Origin: an uncultured Acidimicrobiaceae bacterium
GTDB lineage: Bacteria > Actinomycetota > Acidimicrobiia > Acidimicrobiales > SZUA-35
Length of the DNA stretch: 64,000 bases
NCBI GenBank assembly: GCA_947259095.1
Contig: CAMYLA010000004.1
Coordinates: forward strand, 1-64,000
Reading direction: 5' to 3'
Each line of letters opens with the position of its first letter. Position 1 is the stretch's first letter. Positions 8,294-17,487 of the stretch are shown here, one piece after another. A model generated the notes under the pieces. The model did no database searches and had not been told where the DNA came from. It saw only the letters and a list, made by a program, of their open reading frames with translations. The translations under genes and the position numbers were made by a program.

Positions 8294-8647
8294 CCCGCCT
8301 TTCTATCCAGCCGTGCCGGAGATCGAAGAGGGCCGCTCGGATGTGGGCGACCTACCGAGCGGCCCTGCTTCAACCGCGGACCCAAAGCGGCGGATGAGGG
8401 TGTTCCCGCGGACAGCTCCGGGTGGCCCGAAGTCATGGCTGCCATCCTGCCAACTCCACTTCGGCCCCACATGCCCAGGAAGAACCCTTTTTATGGCACA
8501 TCCGGACCGGTCCATTGGAACTACGCCACCGCAACAGCCCGCTCCTGGAGCGGGTGACGACCCCCTGTCGGCCAATGTACAAGCAGTGCGATCCGGGCCC
8601 GTGGTTCCCGGTTACAGTGTGCCGGGACCAGTTTTGAAAGGCGTGGA
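8294..8647. other. Divergent intergenic region with a 12-bp perfect hairpin
   Basis: This 354-bp gap lies between the divergent MaoC (-) and histidine kinase (+) genes. It contains a perfect 12-bp inverted repeat at 8329-8340/8355-8366 (AGGGCCGCTCGG with CCGAGCGGCCCT, 14-base loop). Close to the kinase gene there is a TACAGT hexamer at about 8614 and a GAAAGGCGTGGA ribosome-binding region directly before the ATG at 8648. No convincing gene is present; short open frames here have no recognisable product. Confidence 0.6.
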
Positions 8648-10351
8648 ATGTCAGAATGGTCTGACAATGGTGGCGCGGCCGGGGGCGTGAGCACGGCCCG
8701 GCTCTACAAATCCCTTCTCGATGGTGATCTCGATGGCGGCGAAGCGGTCCAGGCCAGTCAGCAGATGCTGCAGATGGTCATGGCCTCGATTCCCCAAGGG
8801 GTGTTCTGGAAGGACCGGGAGCTGCGGTTCCTCGGCTGCAATCAGGTCTTCGCCGACACCGTCGGCCACGACCCGGCCGACATCGTCGGCAAGACCGACG
8901 TCGAGTTGGGCTGGACAACGCTGGACGCCGGCAACTACCGGAACTGGGACGAGCTGGTCATCGAGTCGGCGAAGCCCCGGTTCGAGATCCACGAGCCGGT
9001 CCATCGGCCCGACGGTGAGATCCGCTGGCTGGAGACCAACAAGGTCCCGCTTGTCGACTTCCACGGCGAGGTGGTTGGGCTGCTCGGCACCTTCCAGGAC
9101 GTCACCTCCCGGCTCCGGGCCCAACAGCAGCTGAGCGAGGCGCTCAACGAACTGGACGAGCGGGTCCGGGAGCGCACCGGGGCCCTTTCGGCGGCCAACG
9201 AGGCGCTCCAGCTGGAGGTCGAGGAACGATCCCGGCTCCAGGAGCTGGAGCGCCGGCAGCGAGCCTATGCCGAAGCTCTTCGCGACACCGCAGCCGCCTT
9301 CAATCAGGCGGTTGACATCGACGACGTCCTCGAGCAGGCGGTCGAGTCGCTGTTCCGGCTGATCGACATCGACGTGGCCGCGGTCCTTATCGTCGGCGAC
9401 GACGGCAGGATGACCCTGGCCCGCTCCGGGTTGGTCGAAGGCCACGACTTGGCGCCGGGCAGCCCAGAAGGACTGGAGCTGGCGGTGGCGCCGCTCGAAC
9501 CATTCGACTCCAAGGTGATCGACTGTGCCGCCCCGGGGTCGACCGAGGCCCGGCTGGCCCTCGACTCCCAGTCGGTGCTGATCGCCCCGATCTCGCTGGC
9601 GGGCAAACCCATCGGCTACGTGGTGGCCGAGAGCGCCGAGGCCGGCCGTTTCGCCCAGTCCGACGCCAAGGGCATCCGCTTCATCGCCGACCAGGCCGCA
9701 GCCGCCTTCACCACCGTGCAGCTGATCACCCAGGCCCGTGAACTGGCCGCGGTCGACGAGCGGCAGCGCCTGGCCAGGGAGCTGCACGATGCGGTCAGCC
9801 AGACGCTGTGGACGGCCTGCCTGAGCGCCGAGTCGCTGGCCACCCTGGAGGACCCGTCAGACTGTCGGCGGGAGATCGATCGGCTGCGAACACTGTCCCG
9901 TGGGGCGCTGGCCGAGATGCGAACCCTGCTGCTGGAGCTGCGGCCCGCCGCCATCGACGACGCCGATCTGCCAGGCCTGATCGACCAGCTGATCGACGCC
10001 TTCGCCAGTCGCAAGAACACCAGGATCGAGCGCGACCTGGAGGAGATCGACGACATCGCACTCGACTCCAAACTGGCGCTGTATCGAATCGTGCAGGAAG
10101 CGCTCAACAACGTCGCCAGACATGCGACACCGGACGAGGTGGTGGTCAGCCTGCGTAGTCACGACGACAACATCCAGATCGAGGTCCGCGACGATGGTGG
10201 TGGCTTCGACCTGCTGGCCATCCCGCCCGGTCATTTCGGGCTCCACATCATGGTCGAGCGGGCCGAGGCGGCGGGAGGGTTCTGTACCGTCGATTCGGGC
10301 CACGGAACCACCACCGTCTCCGCCACGGTGCCGAGGGCAGCCAATGGCTGA
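8648..10351 (+). CDS. PAS-GAF sensor histidine kinase, NarL/DesK class
   Basis: A 567-residue soluble kinase. A PAS domain (about 38-155, SIPQGVFWKDRELRFLGCNQVF ... LLGTFQDVTSRLRAQQ) is followed by a coiled coil (155-205), a GAF-like domain (about 210-360), a HisKA_3 dimerisation domain with RELHDAVSQ (phospho-acceptor His380) and a HATPase domain (QEALNNVARHA N-box at ~477, VRDDGGGFD G-box at ~513). No membrane segment is seen, so it senses an intracellular ligand, redox state or chromophore. Its TGA overlaps the ATG of the response regulator by a few bases; together they form a complete two-component system. Confidence 0.93.
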   Translation: MSEWSDNGGAAGGVSTARLYKSLLDGDLDGGEAVQASQQMLQMVMASIPQGVFWKDRELRFLGCNQVFADTVGHDPADIVGKTDVELGWTTLDAGNYRNWDELVIESAKPRFEIHEPVHRPDGEIRWLETNKVPLVDFHGEVVGLLGTFQDVTSRLRAQQQLSEALNELDERVRERTGALSAANEALQLEVEERSRLQELERRQRAYAEALRDTAAAFNQAVDIDDVLEQAVESLFRLIDIDVAAVLIVGDDGRMTLARSGLVEGHDLAPGSPEGLELAVAPLEPFDSKVIDCAAPGSTEARLALDSQSVLIAPISLAGKPIGYVVAESAEAGRFAQSDAKGIRFIADQAAAAFTTVQLITQARELAAVDERQRLARELHDAVSQTLWTACLSAESLATLEDPSDCRREIDRLRTLSRGALAEMRTLLLELRPAAIDDADLPGLIDQLIDAFASRKNTRIERDLEEIDDIALDSKLALYRIVQEALNNVARHATPDEVVVSLRSHDDNIQIEVRDDGGGFDLLAIPPGHFGLHIMVERAEAAGGFCTVDSGHGTTTVSATVPRAANG

Positions 10352-11105
10352 TCCCCGAGACCCGATGGCTGCGGCCGCCGCACCGGTCGAACCGCCCATC
10401 ACGGTGGTGGTCGTCGACGATCACGACCTGCTCCGCCAGGGCGTCACCACCGCACTGAGCGGCTTCGAGGACCTGGAGGTGATCGGTGAGGCCAGAGACG
10501 GCGCGGGCGGGGTCGAGATTGCGGCCGAACTCCGACCGGATGTGGTGACCATGGATCTGGTCATGCCGACCGGCGGTGGGGTCGAGGCGATCAGAGCCAT
10601 CAACGATCGCTGCCCCACGGTCAAGGTCCTGGCCCTGACCAGCTTCAGCGACGGCACGCTGATTCGCCAGGCTCTGGCGGCCGGAGCGACGAGCTACGTG
10701 ATGAAGAACGTCGACGCCAGGGCACTGGCCGACGCGGTGAGAACCACCGCTCGGGGCCAGAGCACCCTGGCCCCGGAAGTCACCCGCCAGCTCACGATGG
10801 CTCCGGAGATCCCCGGGCAGACCATCATCGGCGGGCTGACCGAACGGGAGGTGGAGGTGGCCGAACTGGTGGCGACCGGGCTGTCGAACGCCGAGATCGC
10901 AGCCGAGCTCAACCGCAGCCTCTATACGGTCAAGAACCACGTCTCCAACGTGTTGATGAAGCTGAACGCCAAGAGTCGGACCGAGGCCGCGGCCATGATG
11001 CACCGGCACCGTCGGTTGCAGCCCGAAGCCGGCTGGCACGCCGAACCGCCGCGCTGGCCCGGATCCTCGACCGAAGCCGGTGGAACCGCACTACCCCGCC
11101 GTTAG
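10344..11105 (+). CDS. NarL/FixJ family response regulator
   Basis: 253 residues starting at the ATG that overlaps the kinase stop codon. The receiver domain (about 19-135) has the acidic pair D25/D26 in VVDDHD, phospho-acceptor D71 in VVTMDLVMP, and the Lys in YVMKN. A LuxR-type helix-turn-helix follows (LTEREVEVAELVATGLSNAEIAAELNRS, then KNHVSNVLMKL). It should be phosphorylated by the adjacent kinase and bind DNA as a dimer. A longer frame upstream of this start runs antisense-like through the kinase gene and is not coding. The 40-residue C-terminal tail is low complexity. Confidence 0.93.
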   Translation: MADPRDPMAAAAAPVEPPITVVVVDDHDLLRQGVTTALSGFEDLEVIGEARDGAGGVEIAAELRPDVVTMDLVMPTGGGVEAIRAINDRCPTVKVLALTSFSDGTLIRQALAAGATSYVMKNVDARALADAVRTTARGQSTLAPEVTRQLTMAPEIPGQTIIGGLTEREVEVAELVATGLSNAEIAAELNRSLYTVKNHVSNVLMKLNAKSRTEAAAMMHRHRRLQPEAGWHAEPPRWPGSSTEAGGTALPRR

Positions 11106-11374
11106 GCTAAGCGAGTCTGGGTTCAGCCCGAGCACTCTCTAACCAAGCGAGTCGCAGGCCCGAACCACCTAGCTGACGTCCGTGAAGGCTCCGGAACAAA
11201 CCGGCCGAAGAACCGCACGGCACAACCGAAACCCGCTCCGCGTAGCTGCGATGCCTGCTGCTGGCGGAGCGTTCGCGTGAACGGCTGCCAGCCGATTCCG
11301 ATTCGAGCTCTTGCCCCACAAGGGTTTGATAAGGATGACCGCCGTCGGCCCTCTGACGGGGAAAGAAGAAAACA
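11106..11374 (+). promoter_or_regulatory. Promoter and leader of the S10/spc operon
   Basis: The 269-bp gap before rplC must carry the promoter of the ribosomal protein operon, because rpsJ is cut off by its own terminator. A TAGGCT -10-like hexamer is at 11103-11108. A 9-base direct repeat (AAGCGAGTC) occurs at 11109-11117 and 11145-11153. A short hairpin, CCGTC/GACGG, lies at about 11342-11359 just before the ribosome-binding region GGGGAAAGAAG. Whether the leader mediates L4-type autogenous control cannot be told from the sequence. Confidence 0.5.
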
Positions 11375-12049
11375 GTGAGTGGAAAAATCGGGCCGCAAAA
11401 GGCCATTGTCGGCGAGAAGGTCGGCATGACACAGGTGTGGGACGAGAACAACAACATCGTTCCCGTCACCGTGGTCAAGGTCACGCCGTGCCGTGTGGTG
11501 CAGGTGAAGTCCCCCGATACCGATGGCTATTCCGCCATCCAGGTCACCATCGGCCACAAAGAAGCAAAAAAACTCTCCTCACCCGAGGCCGGGCACTTCG
11601 CCAAGGCCGGGGTCGAGCCGGGAACCGAGCTGGTGGAACTCCGGCTCGAGGATGTTTCCGAGTACCCCGTCGGCCATGAGTTCGGCGCCGACACCTTCGA
11701 GGCCGGCGAGACGGTCGACGCCATCGGCATCAGCAAGGGCAAGGGCTTCGCAGGCGTGATGAAGCGCCACAACTTCTCAGGCCAGCGGGCCACCCACGGT
11801 GCCCACCTGGTCCACCGCATGCCGGGCTCGATCGGCCAATGCGCCACGCCGGCCCGGGTGTTCAAGGGCACGAAGATGGCGGGTCGCATGGGCTCGGACC
11901 GGGTCACCACCCAGAGCCTCAAGATCGTGCAGACCGACCCGGAGAAGAACGTCGTCCTGGTCAAGGGCTCGGTACCCGGGCCGAAGGGCGGCACCGTGAT
12001 CATCCGCGATGCGATCAAGCGCAGTACAGGGAAGGTGAGTGGCTCCTGA
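11375..12049 (+). CDS. rplC: 50S ribosomal protein L3
   Basis: 224 residues with the L3 hallmarks: [24 protein letters not shown] at the N-terminus, [33 protein letters not shown] in the extended loop reaching the peptidyl transferase centre, and [18 protein letters not shown]3 starts 50S assembly by binding 23S rRNA near its 3' end. GTG 11375 is the start giving a normal N-terminus. It is the first gene of the operon here and its TGA overlaps the ATG of rplD. Length is slightly above the usual 205-215 residues. Confidence 0.97.
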   Translation: MSGKIGPQKAIVGEKVGMTQVWDENNNIVPVTVVKVTPCRVVQVKSPDTDGYSAIQVTIGHKEAKKLSSPEAGHFAKAGVEPGTELVELRLEDVSEYPVGHEFGADTFEAGETVDAIGISKGKGFAGVMKRHNFSGQRATHGAHLVHRMPGSIGQCATPARVFKGTKMAGRMGSDRVTTQSLKIVQTDPEKNVVLVKGSVPGPKGGTVIIRDAIKRSTGKVSGS

Positions 12050-12732
12050 TGGTCACCGTTGCAGTAAAGACGCTGTCCGGATCGGCATCGGGATCGGTCG
12101 ACCTCGACGAGGAGACCTTCGGTATCGAGGCCAACATCCCGCTGATGCACCAGGTGGTCAACGCCCAGCTGGCGGCACGCCGGGCCGGCACCCACAGCAC
12201 CAAGACCCGTAATGAGGTTCGTGGCGGCGGCGCCAAGCCGTGGAAGCAGAAGGGCACGGGCCGGGCCCGGGCCGGCTCCACCCGCTCGCCGATCTGGATC
12301 GGTGGCGGCATCGCCCATGGGCCGAAGCCCCGCAGCTACGCCGAGCGGACAAACAAGAAGATGATCAAGCAGGCCCTGCGGTGCGCCCTCTCCGATCGGG
12401 CCGCCGATGACAAGGTGCTGGTGGTCGACGCCTGGAGCTTCGATCAGCCGAGCACGAAGCAGGCAAAAGCGGCATTGGGGGCACTCGGCGTCGAGGGCCG
12501 GGCCCTGGTCGTGGTCGGTCGCGAGGACGACAACGCCGTCCGCAGCTTCCGCAACCTTCCCGACGTCCACCTGCTGCTCGCCGATCAGCTCAACGCCTAT
12601 GACGTCCTGGTCAGCGACTACGTGGTCTTCTCCAAGGACTCGTTGCCCTCGACAGTCGAGGTTGCGCCGGCAACCTCGAGCCAGGCGCCAAGCGCCGACG
12701 GCGCCCCGGAGACCGAGGAGACAAGCTCATGA
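12049..12732 (+). CDS. rplD: 50S ribosomal protein L4 with C-terminal low-complexity tail
   Basis: 227 residues from the ATG overlapping the rplC stop. The core shows HQVVNAQLAARRAGTHSTKTRNEVRGGGAKPWKQKGTGRARAGSTRSPIWIGGG, the long loop that lines the peptide exit tunnel, and the usual globular part. L4 is also the autogenous repressor of S10 operons in some bacteria. Residues ~204-227 ([18 protein letters not shown] and a few more) are a Ser/Ala/Glu-rich tail absent from typical L4; its first part matches a segment in the S17 N-terminal extension. Stop overlaps rplW start (ATGA). Confidence 0.96.
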   Translation: MVTVAVKTLSGSASGSVDLDEETFGIEANIPLMHQVVNAQLAARRAGTHSTKTRNEVRGGGAKPWKQKGTGRARAGSTRSPIWIGGGIAHGPKPRSYAERTNKKMIKQALRCALSDRAADDKVLVVDAWSFDQPSTKQAKAALGALGVEGRALVVVGREDDNAVRSFRNLPDVHLLLADQLNAYDVLVSDYVVFSKDSLPSTVEVAPATSSQAPSADGAPETEETSS

Positions 12733-13022
12733 ACGATCCCCACGATGTGATCATCGAGCCGGTGGTGTCGGAGAAGTCGTTCGTCACCGCCGAAGACCAC
12801 AACGCCTACACCTTCATCGTCCACGCCAGCGCCAGTAAACCGGAGATCTCCGATGCGGTCGAAGCGATGTTCGACGGTGTGAAGGTGGCCAAGGTCAACA
12901 CGCTGAACCGCAAGGGAAAGCTGGTGCGGAACCGTCGCAACAACACCACCAGCTCCCGTCCGACAATCAAACGGGCAATCGTCACCCTCTCCGAGGGTGA
13001 GATCGACCTCTACTCGAACTGA
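12729..13022 (+). CDS. rplW: 50S ribosomal protein L23
   Basis: 97 residues, normal length, with [63 protein letters not shown], the standard L23 fold. L23 sits at the tunnel exit and is the docking site for trigger factor, SRP and the Sec translocon. The ATG overlaps the rplD stop by four bases, and rplB follows after 10 bp, so it is translated as part of the S10 operon. Confidence 0.97.
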   Translation: MNDPHDVIIEPVVSEKSFVTAEDHNAYTFIVHASASKPEISDAVEAMFDGVKVAKVNTLNRKGKLVRNRRNNTTSSRPTIKRAIVTLSEGEIDLYSN

Positions 13023-13032
13023 GGCCCAGGCA

Positions 13033-13869
13033 ATGGCAATCCGCAAACGCAAACCAACCAGCCCCGGCCGTCGGTTCCAGACCAGCTCCGATTTCTCAGA
13101 CGTCACCGCCGACAACCCGGAGAAGTCGCTGCTGGCAAAGCAGCACGGCACCGGTGGCCGCAACAACCATGGCCGCAAGACGTCCCGACATCGCGGCGGT
13201 GGCCACAAGCGCCGCTATCGGGTGGTCGACTTTCGCCGCACCAAGGACAACGTGCCGGCAACGGTGGCATCCATCGAGTACGACCCGAACCGCAACTCTC
13301 GGATCGCATTGCTCCACTATCACGACGGCGAGAAGCGCTACATTCTCGCTCCTCGCGATCTGAAGGTCGGCGACCGGGTCGAGTCCGGCAACGGCGCCGA
13401 CATCCAGCCCGGGAACTCACTCCCGCTGCGCTACATCCCCGTCGGCACCGTCGTCCATGCGGTCGAGCTCCAGCCCGGCGGCGGGGCCAAGATGGCCCGT
13501 TCGGCCGGAACCAGCGTGCAGCTGGTGGCCAGGGAGGGCACAACCGCCACGCTGCGGCTGCCAAGCACCGAGATGCGCCGGGTCTCGATCGATTGTCGGG
13601 CCACGATCGGCGAGGTCGGCAACGCCGAGGCCGAGCTGATCAAGGTCGGCAAGGCCGGCCGCTCCCGTTGGAAGGGCAAGCGCCCGCAGACCAGGGGTGT
13701 CGCCATGAACCCGGTCGACCACCCCCATGGTGGCGGCGAAGGAAAAACGTCGGGTGGTCGTCACCCGGTCTCCCCCTGGGGTCAGCCCGAGGGTCGAACC
13801 CGCAAGAAGGGGAAGAAATCAGATGATCTCATCATCCGCCGCAGGCGGAAGCGTGGCGGTCGGAGGTAG
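13033..13869 (+). CDS. rplB: 50S ribosomal protein L2
   Basis: 278 residues beginning [17 protein letters not shown]. Conserved features include [28 protein letters not shown], the OB/SH3-like middle and [31 protein letters not shown], with the His of the HPHGGG loop near the peptidyl transferase centre. L2 is required for subunit joining and peptidyl transferase activity. The start is the ATG at 13033; an open frame 36 bp longer overlaps the end of rplW and is not supported. Followed two bases later by rpsS. Confidence 0.98.
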   Translation: MAIRKRKPTSPGRRFQTSSDFSDVTADNPEKSLLAKQHGTGGRNNHGRKTSRHRGGGHKRRYRVVDFRRTKDNVPATVASIEYDPNRNSRIALLHYHDGEKRYILAPRDLKVGDRVESGNGADIQPGNSLPLRYIPVGTVVHAVELQPGGGAKMARSAGTSVQLVAREGTTATLRLPSTEMRRVSIDCRATIGEVGNAEAELIKVGKAGRSRWKGKRPQTRGVAMNPVDHPHGGGEGKTSGGRHPVSPWGQPEGRTRKKGKKSDDLIIRRRRKRGGRR

Positions 13870-13871
13870 TT

Positions 13872-14150
13872 ATGCCCAGAAGTCTTAAAAAAGGTGCATT
13901 CGTCGACGACCATCTCTTGAAGAAGGTCGACAACCTGAACGACAAGAACGAGAAGCGGGTCATCAAGACCTGGTCTCGCCGTTCCACCATCATCCCCGAC
14001 ATGGTCGGCCACACCATCGCCGTCCACGACGGTCGCAAGCACGTGCCGGTGTACATCACCGAGTCGATGGTCGGTCACAAGCTCGGCGAGTTCTCGCCGA
14101 CCAGGACCTTCAAATTCCACGCAGGCCAGGAACGCGGAGGCCGACGCTGA
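13872..14150 (+). CDS. rpsS: 30S ribosomal protein S19
   Basis: 92 residues with [68 protein letters not shown], all standard for S19, which sits in the head of the 30S next to S13 and contacts the A-site tRNA region. Starts two bases after the rplB stop and its last base pairs overlap the rplV start (TGATG), indicating coupled translation. Confidence 0.98.
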   Translation: MPRSLKKGAFVDDHLLKKVDNLNDKNEKRVIKTWSRRSTIIPDMVGHTIAVHDGRKHVPVYITESMVGHKLGEFSPTRTFKFHAGQERGGRR

Positions 14151-14839
14151 TGGCCACCACGATCTCGAATCGCCCCGGCACGAAAGCCCACGCCAGGATG
14201 GTCAGGATGTCGGCATCCAAGGCTCGGGTCGTGCTGAACCTGATCCGGGGCAAGCAGGTCAACCAGGCGATGGAAATCCTCTCGTTCAGTGAACGGCTGG
14301 CCTCCGAAGTGATCGGCAAGTGCCTGGCCTCGGCCGTGGCCAACGCCGAGCACAACGACGGTCTCGACGCAGACGAGCTGTTCATCTCGGCCTGTTTCGC
14401 CGACCAGGGCCCGACCCTCAAGCGGTTCCGGCCCCGGGCCCGTGGTCGAGCCGGTCGGATTCACAAGCAGACGTGTCACATCACCATCGAGGTCAGCCGC
14501 TACACCGAGGCCGAACTCGATCAGCTCCGGGTGTCGAGCGATCTCAAGAGTGAGGGCCGCCAGTCCCGCTCCAGGGGCAGCGAAGGCGGCGGCGGCGATC
14601 GTGCCCGCCGGGTTGCCAAGTCCCGGGCCGCGACCCAAGCCGACGAGGCCACACAGGAGTCCTCCGACGAGACGGTCGAGGAGGAAGCGACCGACGTCGC
14701 AGTCGAAGCGACCGCCGAAGCAACCGAGACCGACGCCTCCGATCAGGCGGCCGAAGCCACCGACGCCGACACCGAAGCCGGCGACAAGGCGGAGATCGCC
14801 GACGGAGCCAGCGAGACCGAAGCCGAGGAGAGCAACTAA
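14150..14839 (+). CDS. rplV: 50S ribosomal protein L22 with ~114-residue acidic C-terminal extension
   Basis: Residues 1-115 are a normal L22 ([71 protein letters not shown]), including the hairpin that lines the exit tunnel. The remaining ~114 residues are unlike L22: first a basic/Gly stretch ([19 protein letters not shown]), then a Glu/Asp/Ala/Thr-rich tail. Typical L22 is 110-130 residues. The L22 C-terminus lies on the ribosome surface, so the tail would be a flexible acidic arm. The frame is open and in register with the ATG of rpsC (TAATG overlap), so this is not a frameshift. Confidence 0.95.
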   Translation: MATTISNRPGTKAHARMVRMSASKARVVLNLIRGKQVNQAMEILSFSERLASEVIGKCLASAVANAEHNDGLDADELFISACFADQGPTLKRFRPRARGRAGRIHKQTCHITIEVSRYTEAELDQLRVSSDLKSEGRQSRSRGSEGGGGDRARRVAKSRAATQADEATQESSDETVEEEATDVAVEATAEATETDASDQAAEATDADTEAGDKAEIADGASETEAEESN

Positions 14840-15762
14840 TGGGTCAAAAAGTTCATCCCTACGGCTTCCGCCTCGGCGTCACCACCGACTGGAAATCCCG
14901 GTGGATCGCCGACCGCCAGGAATATCGTGATTACCTGGCGGAGGACGCCGCCATCCGTCGCTACCTGATGGAGCAGCTCCCAAACGCCGCCATCAGCCGC
15001 ATCGAGGTCGAGCGGACCAGGGACAAGTTGCAGATCGACGTCCACACCGCCCGGCCCGGCATCGTCATCGGCCGCAAGGGTTCCGAAGCCGATCGGCTCC
15101 GCAGCGGTCTGACCAAGCTCACCGGCAACCCCCGGGTGAAGCTCAACATCGTCGAGATCAAGCAACCGGAGCTCGACGCAGCGCTGATCGCCCAGGGCGT
15201 CGCCGACCAGCTGATGGGCCGGATGGCGTTCCGTCGGGCCATGAAGCGGGCCATGCAGAACGCCATGAAGGCCGGGGCCAAGGGCATCCGGATCCAATCG
15301 TCTGGTCGCTTGGGCGGTGCCGAGATGGGTCGCACCGAGTGGTACCGCGAGGGTCGGGTCCCGCTGCACACCCTGCGGGCCGACATCGACTACGGCCTGC
15401 GCGAGGCCCACACCACCTACGGGCGCATCGGCGTCAAGGTCTGGCTGTACAAGGGTGACATCCTGCCCTACAAGGCCACCACCGACAAAGCGGCGAAAGA
15501 GGCGGCCATGGCCGTCGGGGAAGCGGCAGGCGCCGCAGACGCCCCCCGCACCGTCGTATCGTCTTCTCGGCGCCCCAAGGCTGCGGCGCAGACCGAGGAA
15601 GCCGCCCCGGAGACGCCGGCCGACGAGGAACCGGCACCGCTGGTCAAAGAGGCCGACCCCGAATTCGAACGACTGTTGGCCGAGGAAGAAGCCATCGAGG
15701 AATCGCTCAAGGGCAAGTCCACCGGCGAAGACCTCCACTTCCGGCCCGAGGATGGTGACTGA
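14839..15762 (+). CDS. rpsC: 30S ribosomal protein S3 with acidic C-terminal extension
   Basis: 307 residues. [22 protein letters not shown], the KH domain ([24 protein letters not shown]) and the C-terminal domain ending near [14 protein letters not shown] (~200) are standard. Residues ~212-307 are an additional Ala/Glu/Pro-rich acidic tail ([20 protein letters not shown] and so on). S3 forms the mRNA entry channel and has helicase activity with S4 and S5. Actinobacterial S3 is often longer than that of E. coli, but this tail is on the long side. Its stop overlaps the rplP start. Confidence 0.96.
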   Translation: MGQKVHPYGFRLGVTTDWKSRWIADRQEYRDYLAEDAAIRRYLMEQLPNAAISRIEVERTRDKLQIDVHTARPGIVIGRKGSEADRLRSGLTKLTGNPRVKLNIVEIKQPELDAALIAQGVADQLMGRMAFRRAMKRAMQNAMKAGAKGIRIQSSGRLGGAEMGRTEWYREGRVPLHTLRADIDYGLREAHTTYGRIGVKVWLYKGDILPYKATTDKAAKEAAMAVGEAAGAADAPRTVVSSSRRPKAAAQTEEAAPETPADEEPAPLVKEADPEFERLLAEEEAIEESLKGKSTGEDLHFRPEDGD

Positions 15763-16184
15763 TGTTGATGCCGAAGAAAGTCAAGCACCGCAAGCAGCAT
15801 CGTGGTCGCACCACCGGCCAGGCCAAGGGTGCCACCGAAGTCGCATACGGCGACTACGGCATCCAGGTGCTCGAGCCCGGTTGGCTCACCGCTCGCCAGA
15901 TCGAAGCGGCCCGTGTGGCCATGACCCGCCACGTCCGTCGTGGCGGCAAGGTCTGGATCAACGTCTTCCCGGACAAGCCCGTCACCCAGAAGCCGGCCGA
16001 GACCCGCATGGGCTCGGGCAAGGGTAACCCGGAGCACTGGGTTGCGGTCGTGAAGCCGGGACGGGTCGTGTTCGAGCTGTCCTATCCCGACGAGCAGATC
16101 GCCAAGCAGGCCATGAACCGGGCAATCCAGAAGTTGCCGGTGAAGGCCAGGGTCATTACACGGGAGCACGGTTTCGATGGCTGA
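15762..16184 (+). CDS. rplP: 50S ribosomal protein L16
   Basis: 140 residues: [78 protein letters not shown]. These are the invariant L16 segments; the protein contacts the elbow of A-site tRNA. ATG 15762 overlaps the rpsC stop (TGATG); an ATG two codons later (MPKKVKHR) is an equally possible start. The 3' end overlaps rpmC by 8 bp. Confidence 0.98.
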   Translation: MLMPKKVKHRKQHRGRTTGQAKGATEVAYGDYGIQVLEPGWLTARQIEAARVAMTRHVRRGGKVWINVFPDKPVTQKPAETRMGSGKGNPEHWVAVVKPGRVVFELSYPDEQIAKQAMNRAIQKLPVKARVITREHGFDG

Positions 16185-16404
16185 TGCCGCAATCACCGAC
16201 ATTTCGGACGCGGAGCTGGTGAAGCTCCACGACGACTCCAAGAAGGAGTTGTTCAACCTACGGTTCCAGCTGGCCACCGGTCAGCTCGAGAACTCGGCCC
16301 GCATCCGCGAGGTCAAGAAGGAAGTGGCTCGGGCCAAGACCGAGATGCGCAGTCGAGAGATTGCCGCTGCCGAGGCGCTGGCCGCTGCACAAGGAGACGC
16401 ATGA
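16177..16404 (+). CDS. rpmC: 50S ribosomal protein L29
   Basis: 75 residues with the two-helix L29 pattern: [51 protein letters not shown]29 lies near the tunnel exit beside L23. The Ala-rich C-terminus is ordinary for actinobacteria. It overlaps rplP upstream by 8 bp and rpsQ downstream by 4 bp. Confidence 0.97.
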   Translation: MADAAITDISDAELVKLHDDSKKELFNLRFQLATGQLENSARIREVKKEVARAKTEMRSREIAAAEALAAAQGDA

Positions 16405-16802
16405 TGAGCGACACCCCGACGAATGAAGAAACGGCACCCGATATCGCTGCCACCGGCGCCGTCGCCGCCGACACCCTGGCCGAGGTTGCGCCCGCGACCT
16501 CGAGCGAGCCCACCCCGAGCGAGCCGGCAGCGGCCGATTCGGCCACCGCCCGGTCGGCAAGCCGCAAGGTCCGCGAGGGCATCGTGGTGTCGAACAAGAT
16601 GGACAAGACCGCCGTGGTCGAAGTGGTCCGTCGTTCACGACATCCCCAGTACGGCAAGACGGTGCAACAGTCGAAGCGCTACTACACCCACGACGAGGAA
16701 AACGATCTCAACGAAGGCGATCGGGTCCGCATCGTGGAAACACGGCCGCTGTCGGCCAAGAAGCGGTGGCGGCTCCTGGAAGTCGTGGAGCGTGCCCGAT
16801 GA
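16401..16802 (+). CDS. rpsQ: 30S ribosomal protein S17 with N-terminal extension
   Basis: 133 residues, of which ~53-133 are a normal S17 OB fold ([60 protein letters not shown]). The first ~52 residues are an Ala/Glu/Pro/Ser-rich extension containing [15 protein letters not shown], similar to the L4 tail. The extension is in frame and starts at the ATG overlapping the rpmC stop, so it is very likely translated. An internal start near the core is not preceded by a good ribosome-binding site. S17 binds 16S rRNA early in assembly. Confidence 0.95.
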   Translation: MMSDTPTNEETAPDIAATGAVAADTLAEVAPATSSEPTPSEPAAADSATARSASRKVREGIVVSNKMDKTAVVEVVRRSRHPQYGKTVQQSKRYYTHDEENDLNEGDRVRIVETRPLSAKKRWRLLEVVERAR

Positions 16803-17167
16803 TTCAGCAGGAATCGAGGCTTCGCATCGCCGACAACTCCGGCGCCCGCGAAGTGCTCTGCATCAAGGTGCTCGGTGGCTCCCGCAGCCGCTACGCCGGC
16901 ATCGGTGACATCTTCGTCGCCACCGTCAAGGACGCCATCCCCGGCGCTGCGGTCAAGAAGGGTGAGGTCGTCAAGTGTGTGGTCGTCCGCACCAAGAAGG
17001 AACGGCGGCGCCCCGACGGCTCCTATATCCGCTTCGATGAGAACGCGGCCGTCCTGATCAACGAGAACCGTGAACCCCGAGGCACCCGCATCTTCGGCCC
17101 GGTCGGTCGTGAACTGCGGGACAAGCGCTTCATGCGCATCGTCTCCCTCGCCCCGGAGGTGCTCTAG
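16799..17167 (+). CDS. rplN: 50S ribosomal protein L14
   Basis: 122 residues: [88 protein letters not shown], the standard five-stranded L14 barrel that forms intersubunit bridges and is the binding site of the silencing factor RsfS. The ATG overlaps the rpsQ stop (ATGA). An open frame beginning 33 bp earlier is not used because MIQQ is the universal L14 N-terminus. Confidence 0.98.
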   Translation: MIQQESRLRIADNSGAREVLCIKVLGGSRSRYAGIGDIFVATVKDAIPGAAVKKGEVVKCVVVRTKKERRRPDGSYIRFDENAAVLINENREPRGTRIFGPVGRELRDKRFMRIVSLAPEVL

Positions 17168-17169
17168 TT

Positions 17170-17487
17170 ATGAGAATCCGCAAAGGCGACCAAGTACGTA
17201 TCTTGAGTGGCAAGGACCGGGGCCGCGAAGGCACCGTGTCTGCCGCCTTCCCCGAGACCGGCAAGGTTGTCGTCGAGGGTTACAACGTGGCTCGTCGTCA
17301 CACCAAGGCCCGCTCGGCCGAGGAGCCGGGCGGCATCATCGACAAGGACATGCCGATGGACGCTTCCAACGTGGCGCTGATCAGCCCCAAAGATGGTAAG
17401 CCGACCCGTGTCGGCTACGCCATGGAGGGCGACGAGAAGATTCGTATCTGCAAGCGCACCGGCGAGAAGATTCCGGAGGTCGAATGA
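17170..17487 (+). CDS. rplX: 50S ribosomal protein L24
   Basis: 105 residues with the KOW motif ([23 protein letters not shown]) and [35 protein letters not shown], characteristic of L24, an assembly-initiator protein at the 5' domain of 23S rRNA. It starts two bases after rplN and overlaps rplE by 4 bp. Confidence 0.97.
   Translation: MRIRKGDQVRILSGKDRGREGTVSAAFPETGKVVVEGYNVARRHTKARSAEEPGGIIDKDMPMDASNVALISPKDGKPTRVGYAMEGDEKIRICKRTGEKIPEVE

Noticed and set aside
8422-8637. Small plus-strand frame in the gap before the histidine kinase
   Set aside because: No ribosome-binding site and no recognisable product; overlaps the kinase promoter region.
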